This document shows, piece by piece, positions 53,161 to 63,700 of a stretch of DNA of 64,000 bases. A model generated the notes under the pieces. It was not told the origin of the DNA, made no database searches, and saw nothing but the letters and a program-made list of their open reading frames with translations. Position numbers and translations under genes: made by a program. This DNA comes from Lentzea californiensis. GTDB taxonomy: Bacteria; Actinomycetota; Actinomycetes; Mycobacteriales; Pseudonocardiaceae. Each line of letters begins with the position of its first letter. Position 1 is the stretch's first letter. The stretch lies in NCBI RefSeq assembly GCF_024648825.1, contig NZ_JANBBE010000012.1, positions 230,285-294,284 of the forward strand, given 5' to 3'.

Positions 53161-56100
53161 CACCGCGCGGAACTCCTTGGGCGGCACCGGGCGCGAGAAC
53201 AACCAGCCCTGGTAGGCGTCCACGCCGACACCGCGCAGGACGTGGAACTGGGTGGCGGTCTCCACGCCTTCCGCGACGCACTTGCGTCCCATCGCACGCG
53301 CCATGTCCACGACGGCGCGGGCGACGGCGAAGTCCGAGGAGTCGTTGCCCACGCCCGAAACGAAGCGCCGGTCGACCTTGATGATCTGGGCCGGCAGGTC
53401 CTTCAGGCGGGCCAGCGACGAGTAGCCGGTGCCGAAGTCGTCGACGGCGAACTGCACACCGCGCTTCACCAGTTCGTCCATCGACTGCCGGACCCGGGAC
53501 GGCAGGTCGACGAACGCCGTCTCGACCAGTTCCAGCACCACGCGTTCCCACGGGACGCCGGACTCCATGATCGCGGTCGACACGATGTCGACGAACTCGG
53601 GATCGCCCGGCACCAGGCCGGCGAGGTTCACGGCCACCGACACCGGGCGGCCGTCGGGCGCGGGCCAGGTCGAGGCCTCCTTCAACGCCGTCCGCAGCAC
53701 CCAGCGGTCGAGTTCGCGCATCAGGTCGCCCTGCTCGGCGACCGGCAGGAACACGTCCGGCGGCAGCAGTCCGCGATCGGGATGCGGCCAGCGCACGAGG
53801 GCCTCGGCGGTCAGGATGGCGCCGTCGACGCCGACGACGGGCTGGTAGTGCAGCGCCAGGCCGTCGTTCTGCAGGGCCTCGCGGAGCTGGCCTTCGAGGT
53901 GCACCTGGCGGTCCGCGGACGCGATCAGCGCGGCCGAGGCCAGCGACACCCGTCCGGCACCGGCGCGCTTCGCCTCGAACATCGCGGCGTCGGCGAACCT
54001 GAGCAGGTCGGCACCGTTGGCGCGCGAGCCGTTCGGCACGGCCGCGCCGATCGAGGCCGAAACCCTGACCAGCTGGCCGTGCACCGGGACCGCGGTCCTC
54101 AGCAGGGACGCGACCCGTGTCGCGAGAGCGTCGACGCCACCCACGGCGTCGAGGTCCTCGGCGATGATCACGTACTCGTCACCGGACAGTCGGGCCGCGG
54201 TGCAGCCGTCCGGCAGGCCGCCTTCGAGGCGTCGCGCCAGGGCGACCAGGAGCTCGTCGCCCGCGTCGTGGCCGAGGGAGTCGTTGACGCGCTTGAAGTT
54301 GTCGATGTCGCAGAAGAGGACGGCGACCTTGGAACGGCCGGGGCCCTCCAGCAGCTTGCCGAGGATCTCCTTCACCAGCGCGCGGTTCGGCAGTCCGGTC
54401 AGCTCGTCGTGCGTGGCCTGGTGCCGCAACGCCTCGGCGGCGCGGCGGCGTTCGGTGATGTCCAGGAACACGATCAGCCAGAAGCGGCGGCCGTCGTCCT
54501 GCACGGACAACGCGATGTGCAGTTCGCAGTAGACCTTCTCGCCGTCCGGGCGGACGAGGATGCGCTGCGGGATCTTCTGCGTGCGCTCGGCGGCCCACTG
54601 CAGGCCGGGCGAGGTGTCCTCGGGGTGGGTGAGCTGTTCGGCGGTCATGCCGCGCAGCTGTTCCAGTTCCATGCCGAGCAGGTCGCACAACGCGTCGTTG
54701 GCGTCGACCAGGCGCTCGCCCTCGTCGAACAGGCCGATGCCCACCGGCGTCACGGACACGAGGTCGGTGAAGCGCTGCGAGGAACGCTTCATGCGCGTCT
54801 CGGCGGCACGTTGTTCGGTGACGTCCTGGGCGGTGCCGACGGCGAGCTGCTTGCCGTGCGCGTCGTGGACGATCATGCCGTGGCAGCGGAAGATCCGCAT
54901 CGAGCCGTCACGGCGCACCACGCGGTGTTCGCACTGCACGGCGACCTCGTCGACGGCCAGCTGGCGCCACAGGTCGTCGACCCAGCCGCGGTCCTCCGGG
55001 TGCACGAGTCCGAGGTAGGTCTCGTAGTTGCCCACGGCTTCGCCCGCGATGCCGAAGAGCTCGCTCAACATGTCCGACCACACGACGGCGCCGGTCGCCG
55101 GGTTCCACTCCCACATGCCGAGGCGGGCGGCCTGCTGCGCGTCGGCCAGTCTCCGGCGGTCCTCGCGCATCTGGCGTTCCAGCGCACGCGCCTCGGTGAC
55201 GTCCTGGATGGTGCCGTGGTAGCGCTCGATGCGGCCGGACGGCGCGATCTCCGCGCGCGCACGGCACATGTAGACGCGCTCGCCGACCTCGCTGCGGACC
55301 TCGACCTCGACCGGTTCGCCGTCGCTCGCGTGCAGCAACGAGTGGCGGATCGCCTTGACCGCCTCGCGGTCGTCCGGGTGCACGCCGCTGAGCAGGTCGT
55401 CGTCCGGGTGCATGCCCAGCTCGGCGTACATCTCCATCAGCACTTCACTGCGGTGCACGGCACGCGTGCCCGTCTCGTACGCCCAGCTGCCGATGCGGGC
55501 GATGCGCTGCGCCTCCAGCAGCCGCGCCCGTTCCTGGGCGAGGTCGGTGGCCGCGCGCTTCGAGTCGGTCATGTCGCGGATGTAGCCGGTGATCTTGTCC
55601 AGGCTGCCGGCGTCGTCCAGCCTCGCCTCGGCGACGCCGCGGATCCACCGCAGCTGGCCGTCCGGGCGCACGATCCGGTACTCGATGTCGATCGGGTCGC
55701 CGGTGATCTCGCGACCGTGCCAGTACGTCTCCACCATCCGGTAGTCGTCCGGGTGCACGACGTCGAGAACGGCCTGCGCGCCCGGCACGACGCTGCCGCG
55801 TTCGAGGCCGAGGAGCTCGTAGTGCGTGTCCGACCAGACGGTGAGGCCGGTCTGGGGGTCGAACTCCCACGAGCCCAGGTTCGCGACCCGCTGCACCTTG
55901 CGCAGCCGGCGCTGTTCGTCGCGCAGCGCGTCCGCGGCGGAGGCGAGGTCGGAGACGTCGATCAGCAGGACGGCCTGCAGTCCCGTGCCGGGAACGGCGT
56001 GCCGGGCGACGCGCACCGGCAGTTCGGTGCCGTCCGCGCGCAGCAGCCTCAGGTCGGCGGAGTTGCCGAGGAGCAGGTCACCGAGCGCGTGCCCGACCAG

Positions 56101-56298
56101 GTCGTCGGGGCCCTGCGCGACCGCGAGTTCCACGGCGGCGGGGTTCGCCTGCATGACGACACCCTTGGCGTCGACGAGCAACGACGGTGCGTCGGGCAGG
56201 GCCAACCCGCCCAGCGTCATCGGAGGTTTCCCGTTCTCCGGGACAGCCGTCCGTGCACGGCCGTTCACCACCGTCGCGCGTCCCACCCACTTGGGCAC
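53122..56298 (-). CDS. Multi-PAS GGDEF-EAL cyclic-di-GMP signalling protein
   Basis: 1058 aa from a GTG at 56298 (GGGAGAGGG upstream). About five PAS/PAC repeats fill the N-terminal 600 residues, three of them near-identical in style (LGSWEF, IGSWAYE, LGMWEWNP). The GGDEF domain has RLSGDEYVI in place of GGDEF and may be inactive as a cyclase. The EAL domain keeps EALVRW, the VNLAG Asn, the Glu of VLELVET, DDFGTGYSSL, K in IKVDRRFV and EGVE, so phosphodiesterase activity is plausible. No membrane helix; cytoplasmic. The 3' end overlaps the BpsA-like gene by 39 nt. Confidence 0.88.
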   Translation of the reverse strand: MPKWVGRATVVNGRARTAVPENGKPPMTLGGLALPDAPSLLVDAKGVVMQANPAAVELAVAQGPDDLVGHALGDLLLGNSADLRLLRADGTELPVRVARHAVPGTGLQAVLLIDVSDLASAADALRDEQRRLRKVQRVANLGSWEFDPQTGLTVWSDTHYELLGLERGSVVPGAQAVLDVVHPDDYRMVETYWHGREITGDPIDIEYRIVRPDGQLRWIRGVAEARLDDAGSLDKITGYIRDMTDSKRAATDLAQERARLLEAQRIARIGSWAYETGTRAVHRSEVLMEMYAELGMHPDDDLLSGVHPDDREAVKAIRHSLLHASDGEPVEVEVRSEVGERVYMCRARAEIAPSGRIERYHGTIQDVTEARALERQMREDRRRLADAQQAARLGMWEWNPATGAVVWSDMLSELFGIAGEAVGNYETYLGLVHPEDRGWVDDLWRQLAVDEVAVQCEHRVVRRDGSMRIFRCHGMIVHDAHGKQLAVGTAQDVTEQRAAETRMKRSSQRFTDLVSVTPVGIGLFDEGERLVDANDALCDLLGMELEQLRGMTAEQLTHPEDTSPGLQWAAERTQKIPQRILVRPDGEKVYCELHIALSVQDDGRRFWLIVFLDITERRRAAEALRHQATHDELTGLPNRALVKEILGKLLEGPGRSKVAVLFCDIDNFKRVNDSLGHDAGDELLVALARRLEGGLPDGCTAARLSGDEYVIIAEDLDAVGGVDALATRVASLLRTAVPVHGQLVRVSASIGAAVPNGSRANGADLLRFADAAMFEAKRAGAGRVSLASAALIASADRQVHLEGQLREALQNDGLALHYQPVVGVDGAILTAEALVRWPHPDRGLLPPDVFLPVAEQGDLMRELDRWVLRTALKEASTWPAPDGRPVSVAVNLAGLVPGDPEFVDIVSTAIMESGVPWERVVLELVETAFVDLPSRVRQSMDELVKRGVQFAVDDFGTGYSSLARLKDLPAQIIKVDRRFVSGVGNDSSDFAVARAVVDMARAMGRKCVAEGVETATQFHVLRGVGVDAYQGWLFSRPVPPKEFRAVLALGPLHIPRAG

Positions 56299-56379
56299 CG
56301 GCCCACCCTCTCCCGCATCCGCCGCCCGCGGCAATTCAGGTGGGCACGACAACGGCACCCGAACGGCGGCAAACACGAA

Positions 56380-56411
56380 CCCTCTACTCGGGTGAACACC
56401 CGAGTAGAGGG
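56380..56411 (-). terminator. Hairpin terminator after the malic enzyme gene
   Basis: Perfect 14-bp stem (56380-56393 and 56398-56411) closed by a GAAC loop, between the malic enzyme stop and the GGDEF-EAL start. Confidence 0.75.
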
Positions 56412-56523
56412 ACGGTAGCGCTTCAGAGCGTCATCGCCCACCCCTGCACGGGTTAACGAAAAGCCACGGTCGTGGTTCCGGTCTCCGTGAAGATGCAAAT
56501 GAGTGGCGAATAGAAGGGTGTGA

Positions 56524-57720
56524 TCAGGCGACTCCGTCAGCCTTCGCCGCGATGGCCACAGCCGCTGCGACCTCGGGTCCGACGCGCGGGTCCAATGCCG
56601 AGGGCACAATTCGGTCTGGGCCCAAATCATCCTTCGCGACCGCGAGAATGGCATCCGCGGCGGCGAGTTTCATGCCTTCCGTGATCCGTCGCGCACCCGC
56701 GTCGAGAGCCCCGCGGAAAATGCCGGGGAACGCGAGCACGTTGTTGATCTGGTTCGGGAAGTCGCTGCGTCCGGTGGCCACGATCGCGGCGTGCCGGGCG
56801 GCGACCTCCGGGTGCACCTCGGGGTCCGGGTTCGACAGCGCGAAGACGATCGAGCCGCTCGCCATGCTCGCGATCAGGTCCTCGGAGACCTTGGAGGACG
56901 AGACACCGATGAAGACGTCCGCGCCCCGCAGCGCCACGTCGATGCCGCCGTCGAGGTCGCTGGAGTTCGTGACCGCCGCGATCTCCTCCTTGACCGGGTT
57001 GAGCCCGGCCCTGCCCGCGCGGACGATGCCGCGCGAGTCGATCAGCGTGATGTCGCCGGCACCGGCGGCGATGAGGATCTTGGCGATCGCGATGCCCGCG
57101 GCGCCCGCACCGGAGATGACCACCCGCTGGTCACCGATGTTCTTGCCGAGCACCGTGTTCGCGCCGTTGAGAGCCGCCAGCGACACGACGGCCGTGCCGT
57201 GCTGGTCGTCGTGCATGACCGGGCAGTCGAGCGCCTCGATCAGCTTCCGCTCCAGCTCGAAGCAGCGCGGCGCGGAGACGTCCTCGAGGTTGACCGCGCC
57301 GAACGACGGGCGCAGTCGCACGAGCGTCTCGACGATCTCGTCCACGTCCGTCGTGTTGAGCACGAGCGGGATGGAGTCGAGGCCGCCGAACGTCTTGAAC
57401 AGCGCGGACTTGCCCTCCATGACGGGCAGCGACGCGCTCGGGCCGATGTCGCCGAGACCGAGCACCGCGGTGCCGTCGCTGACGACGGCGACCAGGCGGT
57501 GCGCCCACGTGTACTTCGCGGCCAGCGAGGGGTCCTCGGCGATGGCCTTGCTCACTCGTGCGACACCAGGTGTGTACGCGATGGACAGCGCCTTCGGGTC
57601 AGCGAGCGAGGCGGTCGCGCCGACCTCGAGCTTCCCGCCCAGGTGCGCGTTGAAGATCTCCTCGTCCGTCAACTGCGTCGGATCGGAGTTCTCGATGCGG
57701 GCTTCGTTCACGGCTGTCAC
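56524..57720 (-). CDS. NAD(P)-dependent malic enzyme
   Basis: 398 aa, the short bacterial form. Oxidative decarboxylation of malate to pyruvate. YTPGVARVSKAI (catalytic Tyr), GKSALFKTFGG (catalytic Lys), EDVSAPRCFELER and DDQHGTAVV (metal ligands), and the dinucleotide motif GAGAAGIAIA are intact. GTG at 57720 follows GGAGGGAC; an ATG at 57762 lies upstream of that ribosome site and is rejected. Confidence 0.93.
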   Translation of the reverse strand: MTAVNEARIENSDPTQLTDEEIFNAHLGGKLEVGATASLADPKALSIAYTPGVARVSKAIAEDPSLAAKYTWAHRLVAVVSDGTAVLGLGDIGPSASLPVMEGKSALFKTFGGLDSIPLVLNTTDVDEIVETLVRLRPSFGAVNLEDVSAPRCFELERKLIEALDCPVMHDDQHGTAVVSLAALNGANTVLGKNIGDQRVVISGAGAAGIAIAKILIAAGAGDITLIDSRGIVRAGRAGLNPVKEEIAAVTNSSDLDGGIDVALRGADVFIGVSSSKVSEDLIASMASGSIVFALSNPDPEVHPEVAARHAAIVATGRSDFPNQINNVLAFPGIFRGALDAGARRITEGMKLAAADAILAVAKDDLGPDRIVPSALDPRVGPEVAAAVAIAAKADGVA

Positions 57721-58052
57721 GGCGTCCCTCCTGCGGTGCGGGCGGCGTAGTGGCCCAGACATGGGCTCATCACCAAACGGCGCACCGGCCCAGCGTTGTC
57801 ACGCCGGGTACACGGGGCCTGGAAACTCGGTCGATGCCTCCGACGAGTTGCGTCGCAGAACCGCCGAGAGCTGCGGGTGACGGGAAGTGTGGCAGGGTCG
57901 GGCGATGCTGTCTGCGGCGGGGATCACACTTTTTCCGCAGGTCAGAGGGCATGTAGCAAGACGTCCGTCCGGTTTTCTGCACCGACCGGTCAGTTTCTGC
58001 AGGCAGGAAGCACCCGATCGGTCAAGAAAGATTGACGCCTTAGAGTGACGGC
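57721..58052. other. Divergent intergenic region, malic enzyme / epimerase
   Basis: No gene recognised. Two related elements, ACCGACCGGTCA (57981-57992) and CCCGATCGGTCA (58013-58024), precede the TAGAGT -10 (58041-58046) of the epimerase gene and may be operator copies. Confidence 0.45.
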
Positions 58053-58652
58053 ATGCTGGCGAGTTCCCTGAAAATTGACGGCGCGTTCGAGTTCACCCCT
58101 CGGACATTTCCCGACGACCGCGGTGTGTTCGTCTCGCCGTACCAGGAGGCCGCCTTCGCGGAGGCGGTCGGGCACCCGTTGCGGGTCGCCCAGACCAACC
58201 ACAGCGTCTCCCGCGCGGGAACGATCCGAGGCATCCACTACGCGGACGTGCCGCCGTCCCAGGCGAAGTACGTCTTCTGCCCGCGCGGCTCGTTCATCGA
58301 CGTGATCGTGGACATCCGCGTCGGCTCGCCCACCTTCGGCCAGTGGGACGCCGTGCTGGTGAACTCCGAGAAGTGCAACGCGGTCTACCTCGCCGAGGGC
58401 CTGGGCCACGCGATGATCGCCCTCGAAGACGACACGACGATGAACTACCTCTGCTCCACCGTCTACAACCCGTCCGGCGAACACGGCCTGACGCCCCTCG
58501 ACCCGGCACTCGACCTGCCGTGGCCACGCGAGCTCGAGTTCCAGCTCTCGGAGAAGGACACCGCGGCCCCCACCCTGGCCGAGGCCTACGAGGCAGGCGT
58601 GCTGCCGCGCTACGAAGACTGCCTGGCCCTGTACGCGTCCCTCAAAGCCTGA
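58053..58652 (+). CDS. dTDP-4-dehydrorhamnose 3,5-epimerase family protein
   Basis: 199 aa cupin of the RmlC type. TFPDDRGVFVSPY, TIRGIHYADVPPSQAKYV with the catalytic His, and GLGHAMIALEDDTTMNYLCS carry the family's active-site pattern. It could act on dTDP-4-keto-6-deoxy sugars (RmlC, or NovW-like 3-epimerases), but no other deoxysugar gene is nearby, so the pathway is unclear. TAGAGT 6 nt before the ATG: leaderless. The 3' end overlaps the Ni-SOD protease gene by 11 bp. Confidence 0.87.
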   Translation: MLASSLKIDGAFEFTPRTFPDDRGVFVSPYQEAAFAEAVGHPLRVAQTNHSVSRAGTIRGIHYADVPPSQAKYVFCPRGSFIDVIVDIRVGSPTFGQWDAVLVNSEKCNAVYLAEGLGHAMIALEDDTTMNYLCSTVYNPSGEHGLTPLDPALDLPWPRELEFQLSEKDTAAPTLAEAYEAGVLPRYEDCLALYASLKA

Positions 58653-58944
58653 AACGGGGCCTCGGCCATAGTCGAGCTTTGACGACTCCGAGCACCTCCG
58701 CAGGTCCAAGGTGTTCGGAGTCGGTACTCGCGAACGGGTTGTCTCCCACCACGTGCCACCCCCCGTCCACTTCGTGGGAGGCACGCTTCACCGACAGCTG
58801 GCCGGGCCGACCAGCCCACCGCACCAGCACGACCTGCCCGGGCCGGGGCATCACACCCCACCTGACCAGCACGACGTCTTCGTCCCGCAGGGCAGGGACC
58901 ATGGACGGACCCCGCACGAGCACGGTGGAGAGGCGCGGTCTCAA
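58642..58944 (-). CDS. sodX: Nickel-type superoxide dismutase maturation protease
   Basis: 100 aa S26-like peptidase that removes the N-terminal propeptide of NiSOD so that His1 can bind nickel. Nucleophile Ser14 in RGPSMVPAL, general-base Lys53 in LSVKRA, and GDNPFASTDSE are the signal-peptidase motifs; no membrane anchor, as in SodX/CbiX-free actinomycete forms. Start is TTG at 58944 after GAAGGG. Divergent from sodN with 75 bp between starts. Confidence 0.88.
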   Translation of the reverse strand: MRPRLSTVLVRGPSMVPALRDEDVVLVRWGVMPRPGQVVLVRWAGRPGQLSVKRASHEVDGGWHVVGDNPFASTDSEHLGPAEVLGVVKARLWPRPRFRL

Positions 58945-59019
58945 CGATCACCCTTCGATCAGCCGGAGTAAGGTTCTACGCGTCGGAGCATCCACTGTTT
59001 TTTCATTCTGGGAGGAACG

Positions 59020-59427
59020 ATGCGACTCGTGTCGCGCATTCTCCGCCCGCGCGTCGAAGCCACCGCGCACTGCGACCTGCCGTGCGGTGTCTACGACCCG
59101 GCGCAGGCCCGCATCGAGGCCGAGTCCGTCAAGGCGGTCCAGGAGAAGTACCAGGCCAACGAGGACCCGGAGTTCCGGGAGCGCGCTGTCCTGATCAAGG
59201 AGCAGCGCAGCGAGCTCGTCAAGCACCACCTGTGGGTGCTGTGGACGGACTACTTCAAGCCGCCGCACTTCGAGAAGTACCCCGAACTGCACGACCTGTT
59301 CAACCGCGCCACCAAGGCCGCGGGTGCGAGCGGCACGAAGGGGTCCATGGACCCGGCTTCGGGCCAGGCGCTCCTGGACCTGATCGCGCAGATCGACAAG
59401 ATTTTCTGGGAGACCAAGCAGGGCTGA
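59020..59427 (+). CDS. sodN: Nickel superoxide dismutase
   Basis: 135 aa. After a 16-residue propeptide the nickel hook reads H17-C18-DLP-C22-GVYDP; the mature protein begins at His17. The rest is the four-helix bundle of the homohexameric enzyme. Detoxifies superoxide in the cytoplasm. Ribosome site GGGAGGA. In Streptomyces the gene is nickel-induced; no regulator is encoded here. Confidence 0.96.
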   Translation: MRLVSRILRPRVEATAHCDLPCGVYDPAQARIEAESVKAVQEKYQANEDPEFRERAVLIKEQRSELVKHHLWVLWTDYFKPPHFEKYPELHDLFNRATKAAGASGTKGSMDPASGQALLDLIAQIDKIFWETKQG

Positions 59428-59441
59428 GGTCAGAGCCTCCT

Positions 59442-59488
59442 AAACGACGCTGACCAGCGAAAACCTCTCTCGTCGGTCAGCGTCGTTT
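59442..59488 (+). terminator. Hairpin terminator after sodN
   Basis: Perfect 14-bp stem (59442-59455 and 59475-59488), 19-nt loop, then GTCGTCTTTT. Confidence 0.8.
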
Positions 59489-59991
59489 GTCGTCTTTTGG
59501 GGTTGTTCCACGGCCCCGGGACGGCCCAGATAAGTCCACTTTGGACAATCTCTAGCTAGGCTGTCGCGACGATTCGCGCATGATCGAAGATTGACTGCGA
59601 TTCGAACGCCTGTGCGATGGCGTCCGAGTGTGGACGATATGGCAGCAAGCAGCGCAGTTCGCCCTCAGGTGGACCTACTGCGCAAGCTGGCCAACCTCCA
59701 CTCGGTTCGCCGTTGGCAAGATGGATGGCCACACTGTGCTCGTCAGCGACTGCTTGTCGACCGTCGAATGCCTACGGGTCTACGGCCCAGCAGCCCCGGA
59801 CCTGATCTGCCGTCTCTTCCGCCTCAACCACTACGCGCTCTGCCCTTGGTCGGTATCTTGCAAGCAGCTGCGGGACCAAGGCGCAATTGAACGCAGTAGG
59901 ACTCCAAGCGACTGAAGCTCGACCAGGACACGTTGCGGCAGACTGACGGTCGCTGAGGCTGCGACATGCGGGTACAAGCCACACTCAAGAC
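59489..59991. other. Low-coding-density region at the start of an accessory segment
   Basis: No gene I can support. An open frame at 59628-59915 has no recognisable domain and Cys/Trp-rich, uneven composition. AT content is visibly higher than in the preceding 59 kb. Confidence 0.5.
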
Positions 59992-60327
59992 ATGGAGACC
60001 AAGCCTTACAGGGGCGGTGCGACCGTCCTGATCGGTGATCGCGATCTTGACTGCGAAGCAACGCTCGTCGCTAGAAGCGCGCCGCCTGAGACAGCGCAGT
60101 CGTTCAAGGGCAAGTCGCTTGTACCCGGCAACAACGCGCCCTCCGGATACAACTCATGGGAAGGCACACTGAAGTTCGACGACGAACAAAGTGCGTGGGA
60201 TCTCTACAATTCGGACGAGACCTTCACGCTACGGATCGATCGCGAGAGTGACTTCTCGGCCGTCGAACTTCTGGCCGATGCAACGGTGCGAGTGGTGGGC
60301 GGCCACGGCGACATTCCTTTTGACTAG
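59992..60327 (+). CDS. Orphan hypothetical protein
   Basis: 111 aa, acidic, predicted mostly beta: YRGGATVLIGDRDLDCEATL, YNSWEGTLKFDDE and FTLRIDRESDFSAVELL alternate like a beta-sandwich. No signal peptide or membrane helix. I do not recognise the family. It lies in the accessory region, 430 bp upstream of the SEFIR-CHAT gene and in the same direction. Codon use is less GC-biased at third positions than in core genes of the window, suggesting transfer. Confidence 0.55.
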   Translation: METKPYRGGATVLIGDRDLDCEATLVARSAPPETAQSFKGKSLVPGNNAPSGYNSWEGTLKFDDEQSAWDLYNSDETFTLRIDRESDFSAVELLADATVRVVGGHGDIPFD

Positions 60328-60757
60328 TGGCCTGAAGCTCCATCATGCGGCGTTTGGACACAGCACGCCTGGGTCATTCACCAGCGTAAATACGGAAGCG
60401 TGCTACAGCTGTCCCGTAACGGTCCCGGAGCATGCTGATTTTGGGCTGAGGGGCGACACGCCGCCCGGTGATGGCAGAGGGCTGGCTGCGATAGCCACCT
60501 GTTGCCATGGGCACACATCCGCGATACGAGGCGATGGCCACAACCCTCGCAAGTCAGCCGTCGCGAGATGGAATCGAGACTGCTAGCAGCGCTGACGTGA
60601 TGGCTGATCGCTTGTCTCCTCGCGCCACAGGACTGTGGAACCGTACGTGTCGTCGTTGGGGGTGGAACGTTCTGCGCGTCAGTTGCGATTGGTTGGTACT
60701 GACGACGTAGTGAGGGTGCGGCAGGCGGGGTCTTGCCGTGAGGGGTGGCGGTGCCGG
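60328..60757. other. Gene-free region before the SEFIR-CHAT gene
   Basis: No coding region supported. The frame of the next gene is open from 60608, with GTG codons at 60635, 60647, 60662, 60710 and 60716 as alternative starts, but the segment shows no domain. Confidence 0.45.
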
Positions 60758-63700
60758 GTGAGTGGGAAGTCTGCTGCGTGTCGAGTCTTCATCTCGTATG
60801 CACATGAGTCGGAGGAGCATCGCGAGCTCGTCCGAGATCTGTGGATCTTTCTGCGAAGCGTGGGTGTCGACGCGGTATTGGATCGTTCGGCGGCTGAGCG
60901 TCGACAGGACTGGCCATTGTGGATGGCTGATCAGATCCGGGATGCCGATCACGTGCTGGTCGTGGCGTCTGCGACGTATCGGGAACGTGCCGAAGGGCGC
61001 AGCGGACCGGATACGGGTCGCGGAGTGCAGTGGGAGGCTCGGCTGATCCGTGACGCCTTCTATGCCCACTCGGACGGCTTGGATCGGTTCGTGCCGGTGG
61101 TGTTGTCCGGGCAGTCAGCAGAAGGCGTGCCAGACTTTCTCGCTCCGGCGTCAAGCACCGTCTATCACGTAACGGACTTCTCCCTGGCCGGAGCGGATGC
61201 GCTGTTGCGGCTGCTACTGAGCCAGCCTGCGGAGACCGTGCCGGATTTGGGAGCAGTGCCGGTCTTGGGGCAGCGCGATCACGCACTCACGACACCGGTG
61301 CTCCCTGCGCTACCTGTGCAAGCCTTGGACGGCCCATCGCTGCGGCATGACATCGCGCTGCACGTCAGTCCGGCCGACGGGGGTGGCGTGCGAACGGAAA
61401 CGCTGCTCGCCGGGACCGTGCTCGGCCAGGTCACTGCCTCGCTGCCAGTAGGGCTGGGGTCGTGGCAGAGCGAGCTGGACAGGCCGTCAGGCCAGAACCG
61501 GCTGACCACGCTGGGCCAAGGTTTGTGGCGAGGGTTGCTGGACGAGCCGACTCGGCGGCGGCTGGTACAGCTGATCGATCACGGCCCGGTGGGCAGTGTG
61601 GTCGATGTAGTGGTGCACCTGGCCGAGGACCTGTCGTGGTTGCCCGTGGAGTTGCTGTGTCTGCCGGACGGGCGGCTGGTCGCCACGATGGCGGCAGTGC
61701 GGTTCTCCCGCATGCTGGCAGGGGTGGAGCAGGCGGCGACACCGCCATTGGCCGGACCGTTGAAAATCCTTGCCGCGGTGGCTGCCCCAGACGAGACCAA
61801 GACCACGAGCCAGCCTCTGGATGTCGAGGCGGAGATGCAGGCGCTGCTCGACGCGGTCTCCGATCTCGACCTGGCCAGTGCAGGCGCGCAGGTACGGATT
61901 CTGGAGGTGGCGTCGCTGGCCGAGATTGGCCAGGCGCTGGCGGCGGAGCAGTACCACGTGCTGCATCTGTCGGCGCATGGTTCGGCGCATACGGTGGAGC
62001 TAGAGGACGAGGACGGTTACCCCGAGGCTGCGGACGCCGGCGAGCTGGTGGCTGCGCTGAAGGCCGGAGAGAAGCGGCTGCCGCTGGTCGTGTTGTCCAG
62101 CTGCCATGGCGCTGAAGCCGGGACAGCTGGTTTGGCCGCGGAACTCGTGCTGCATGGCGCCGATCGGGTGGTCGCGATGCAAGCCGCAGTGACTGATCGC
62201 TTCGCCACAGCTCTGGCCCACGAGCTCTACCGTCAGCTGGCGGCCAGTCCTCAAGCCACAGTGGCACAGGCGTTGGCGGCCGCGCGGCGTGTGGTGAGCG
62301 ACCGCGCGCAGAAGGAGTCTCGACGTTCTGGTGTTCTGCCACGGCCAGAGTTCGCGGTGCCCATCCTGTTGTGTGGTGGGCCAGATCTGCCGTTGCGGAA
62401 TCCCGCGCTGACGGAGGTGCCCCTGAAGCGGAGCACGATGGCTGCGTCTGGAGCGGGAGTGCGGGAGTTGCCGCTTGGGCACCTGATCGGGCGCCGCGCA
62501 CCGGTGCGGACAGCTATGGCGGTCCTGCGCGGTAACGCTGTCGATCGGGAACGGTTCGGCGATCGAGCAGGGGTGGCGGTCACCGGAATCGGCGGGATCG
62601 GCAAGACCGCCGTCGCCGGCCGGATCCTGGCCCGTGCCCGCGATCTTGGCTGGATGATCGCCGAACACATCGGCGCCTGGAACCCTTCCAGCTTGATCAG
62701 GTCAGTTGCCGACGTGCTCACAGACCCACATATCGCGGAGCTGTTGCGGGAGCCAGGCCGCGACGACGCAGCAAAGATGTCGCTCGTGCTGAGGATTCTG
62801 CAGCGAGAACGCCTGCTGGTTCTCTTCGATGACTTTGAACAGAACCTGACCGCCTCAGGAGAATTCGCCGATCCCGGCTTCGCCGAGATCTTCGCCCTGC
62901 TGTGCGGCACAACGCGTGCCGGCCGGATTCTCGTGACCTGCCGTTACCCGGTACCGGACAGCGAAGACGCGCTACTGAGGATCGACCTGCCCGCTCTGTC
63001 CCCGGCGGAGTTGAGCCGGCTGTTGCTGCGGCTGCCCGCGCTGCGCGAACTGTCCGCCGAGGACAGACGACTAGTCAGCAGGACGATTGGTGGTCATCCG
63101 CGGCTGATCGAGTTCCTCGACGTTCTCCTGCGCCATGGCACCGCGGCCAGCTTCCGGCACGTCACTGGCAAGCTGCGTGGCTTGGCTACCGCCGAGAACA
63201 TCAACCTCTCTCCCAGCCGTGGCGTGGCCGAGGGCGTCAAGGAGGTGGTGAGGCTGGGGAGCCGTGACATCCTGCTCGACTCCCTCATCGGTCACCTCAC
63301 CCCGCCCCAGCGAGAACTCGCCCTGCAGGCCGCACTGGCACGCGCACCCTTCACCATCCAGGACATCGCCCACACCCGGCACGGCTCCGAACCGGATTCG
63401 GCCCAACTGGCCGCTGTCACAGGCGACGTCGAACGGCTACGCGATCTGACCTTGTTGTCGGCCACGCCCGAGGATGAACTCGAAATGCATCCATGGGTCG
63501 CCTCCTCGCTAGCACGCCACCAGATTGAGAATGACCTGCTGACCCGACACCAGCGGGGAGCCGAGATGCGCATGCACCGCATCAACCACGGTCGCGGCGG
63601 ATTCCACGACATCGTCGATCTGATCAGCCACCTCGCTGGATGCCGCAACTACGACAACGTCGTCGCCTGCGCGATGCAGGCTTGCGATCTCGTTGGCGGC

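Noticed and set aside
59628..59915. A 95-aa gene in the accessory region
   Set aside because: No ribosome site, no -10 at a fixed distance, odd composition and no recognisable domain.
60605..60757. Longer N-terminus of the SEFIR-CHAT protein
   Set aside because: The frame is open and has several GTG codons, but no domain or clear ribosome site; kept only as an alternative start.
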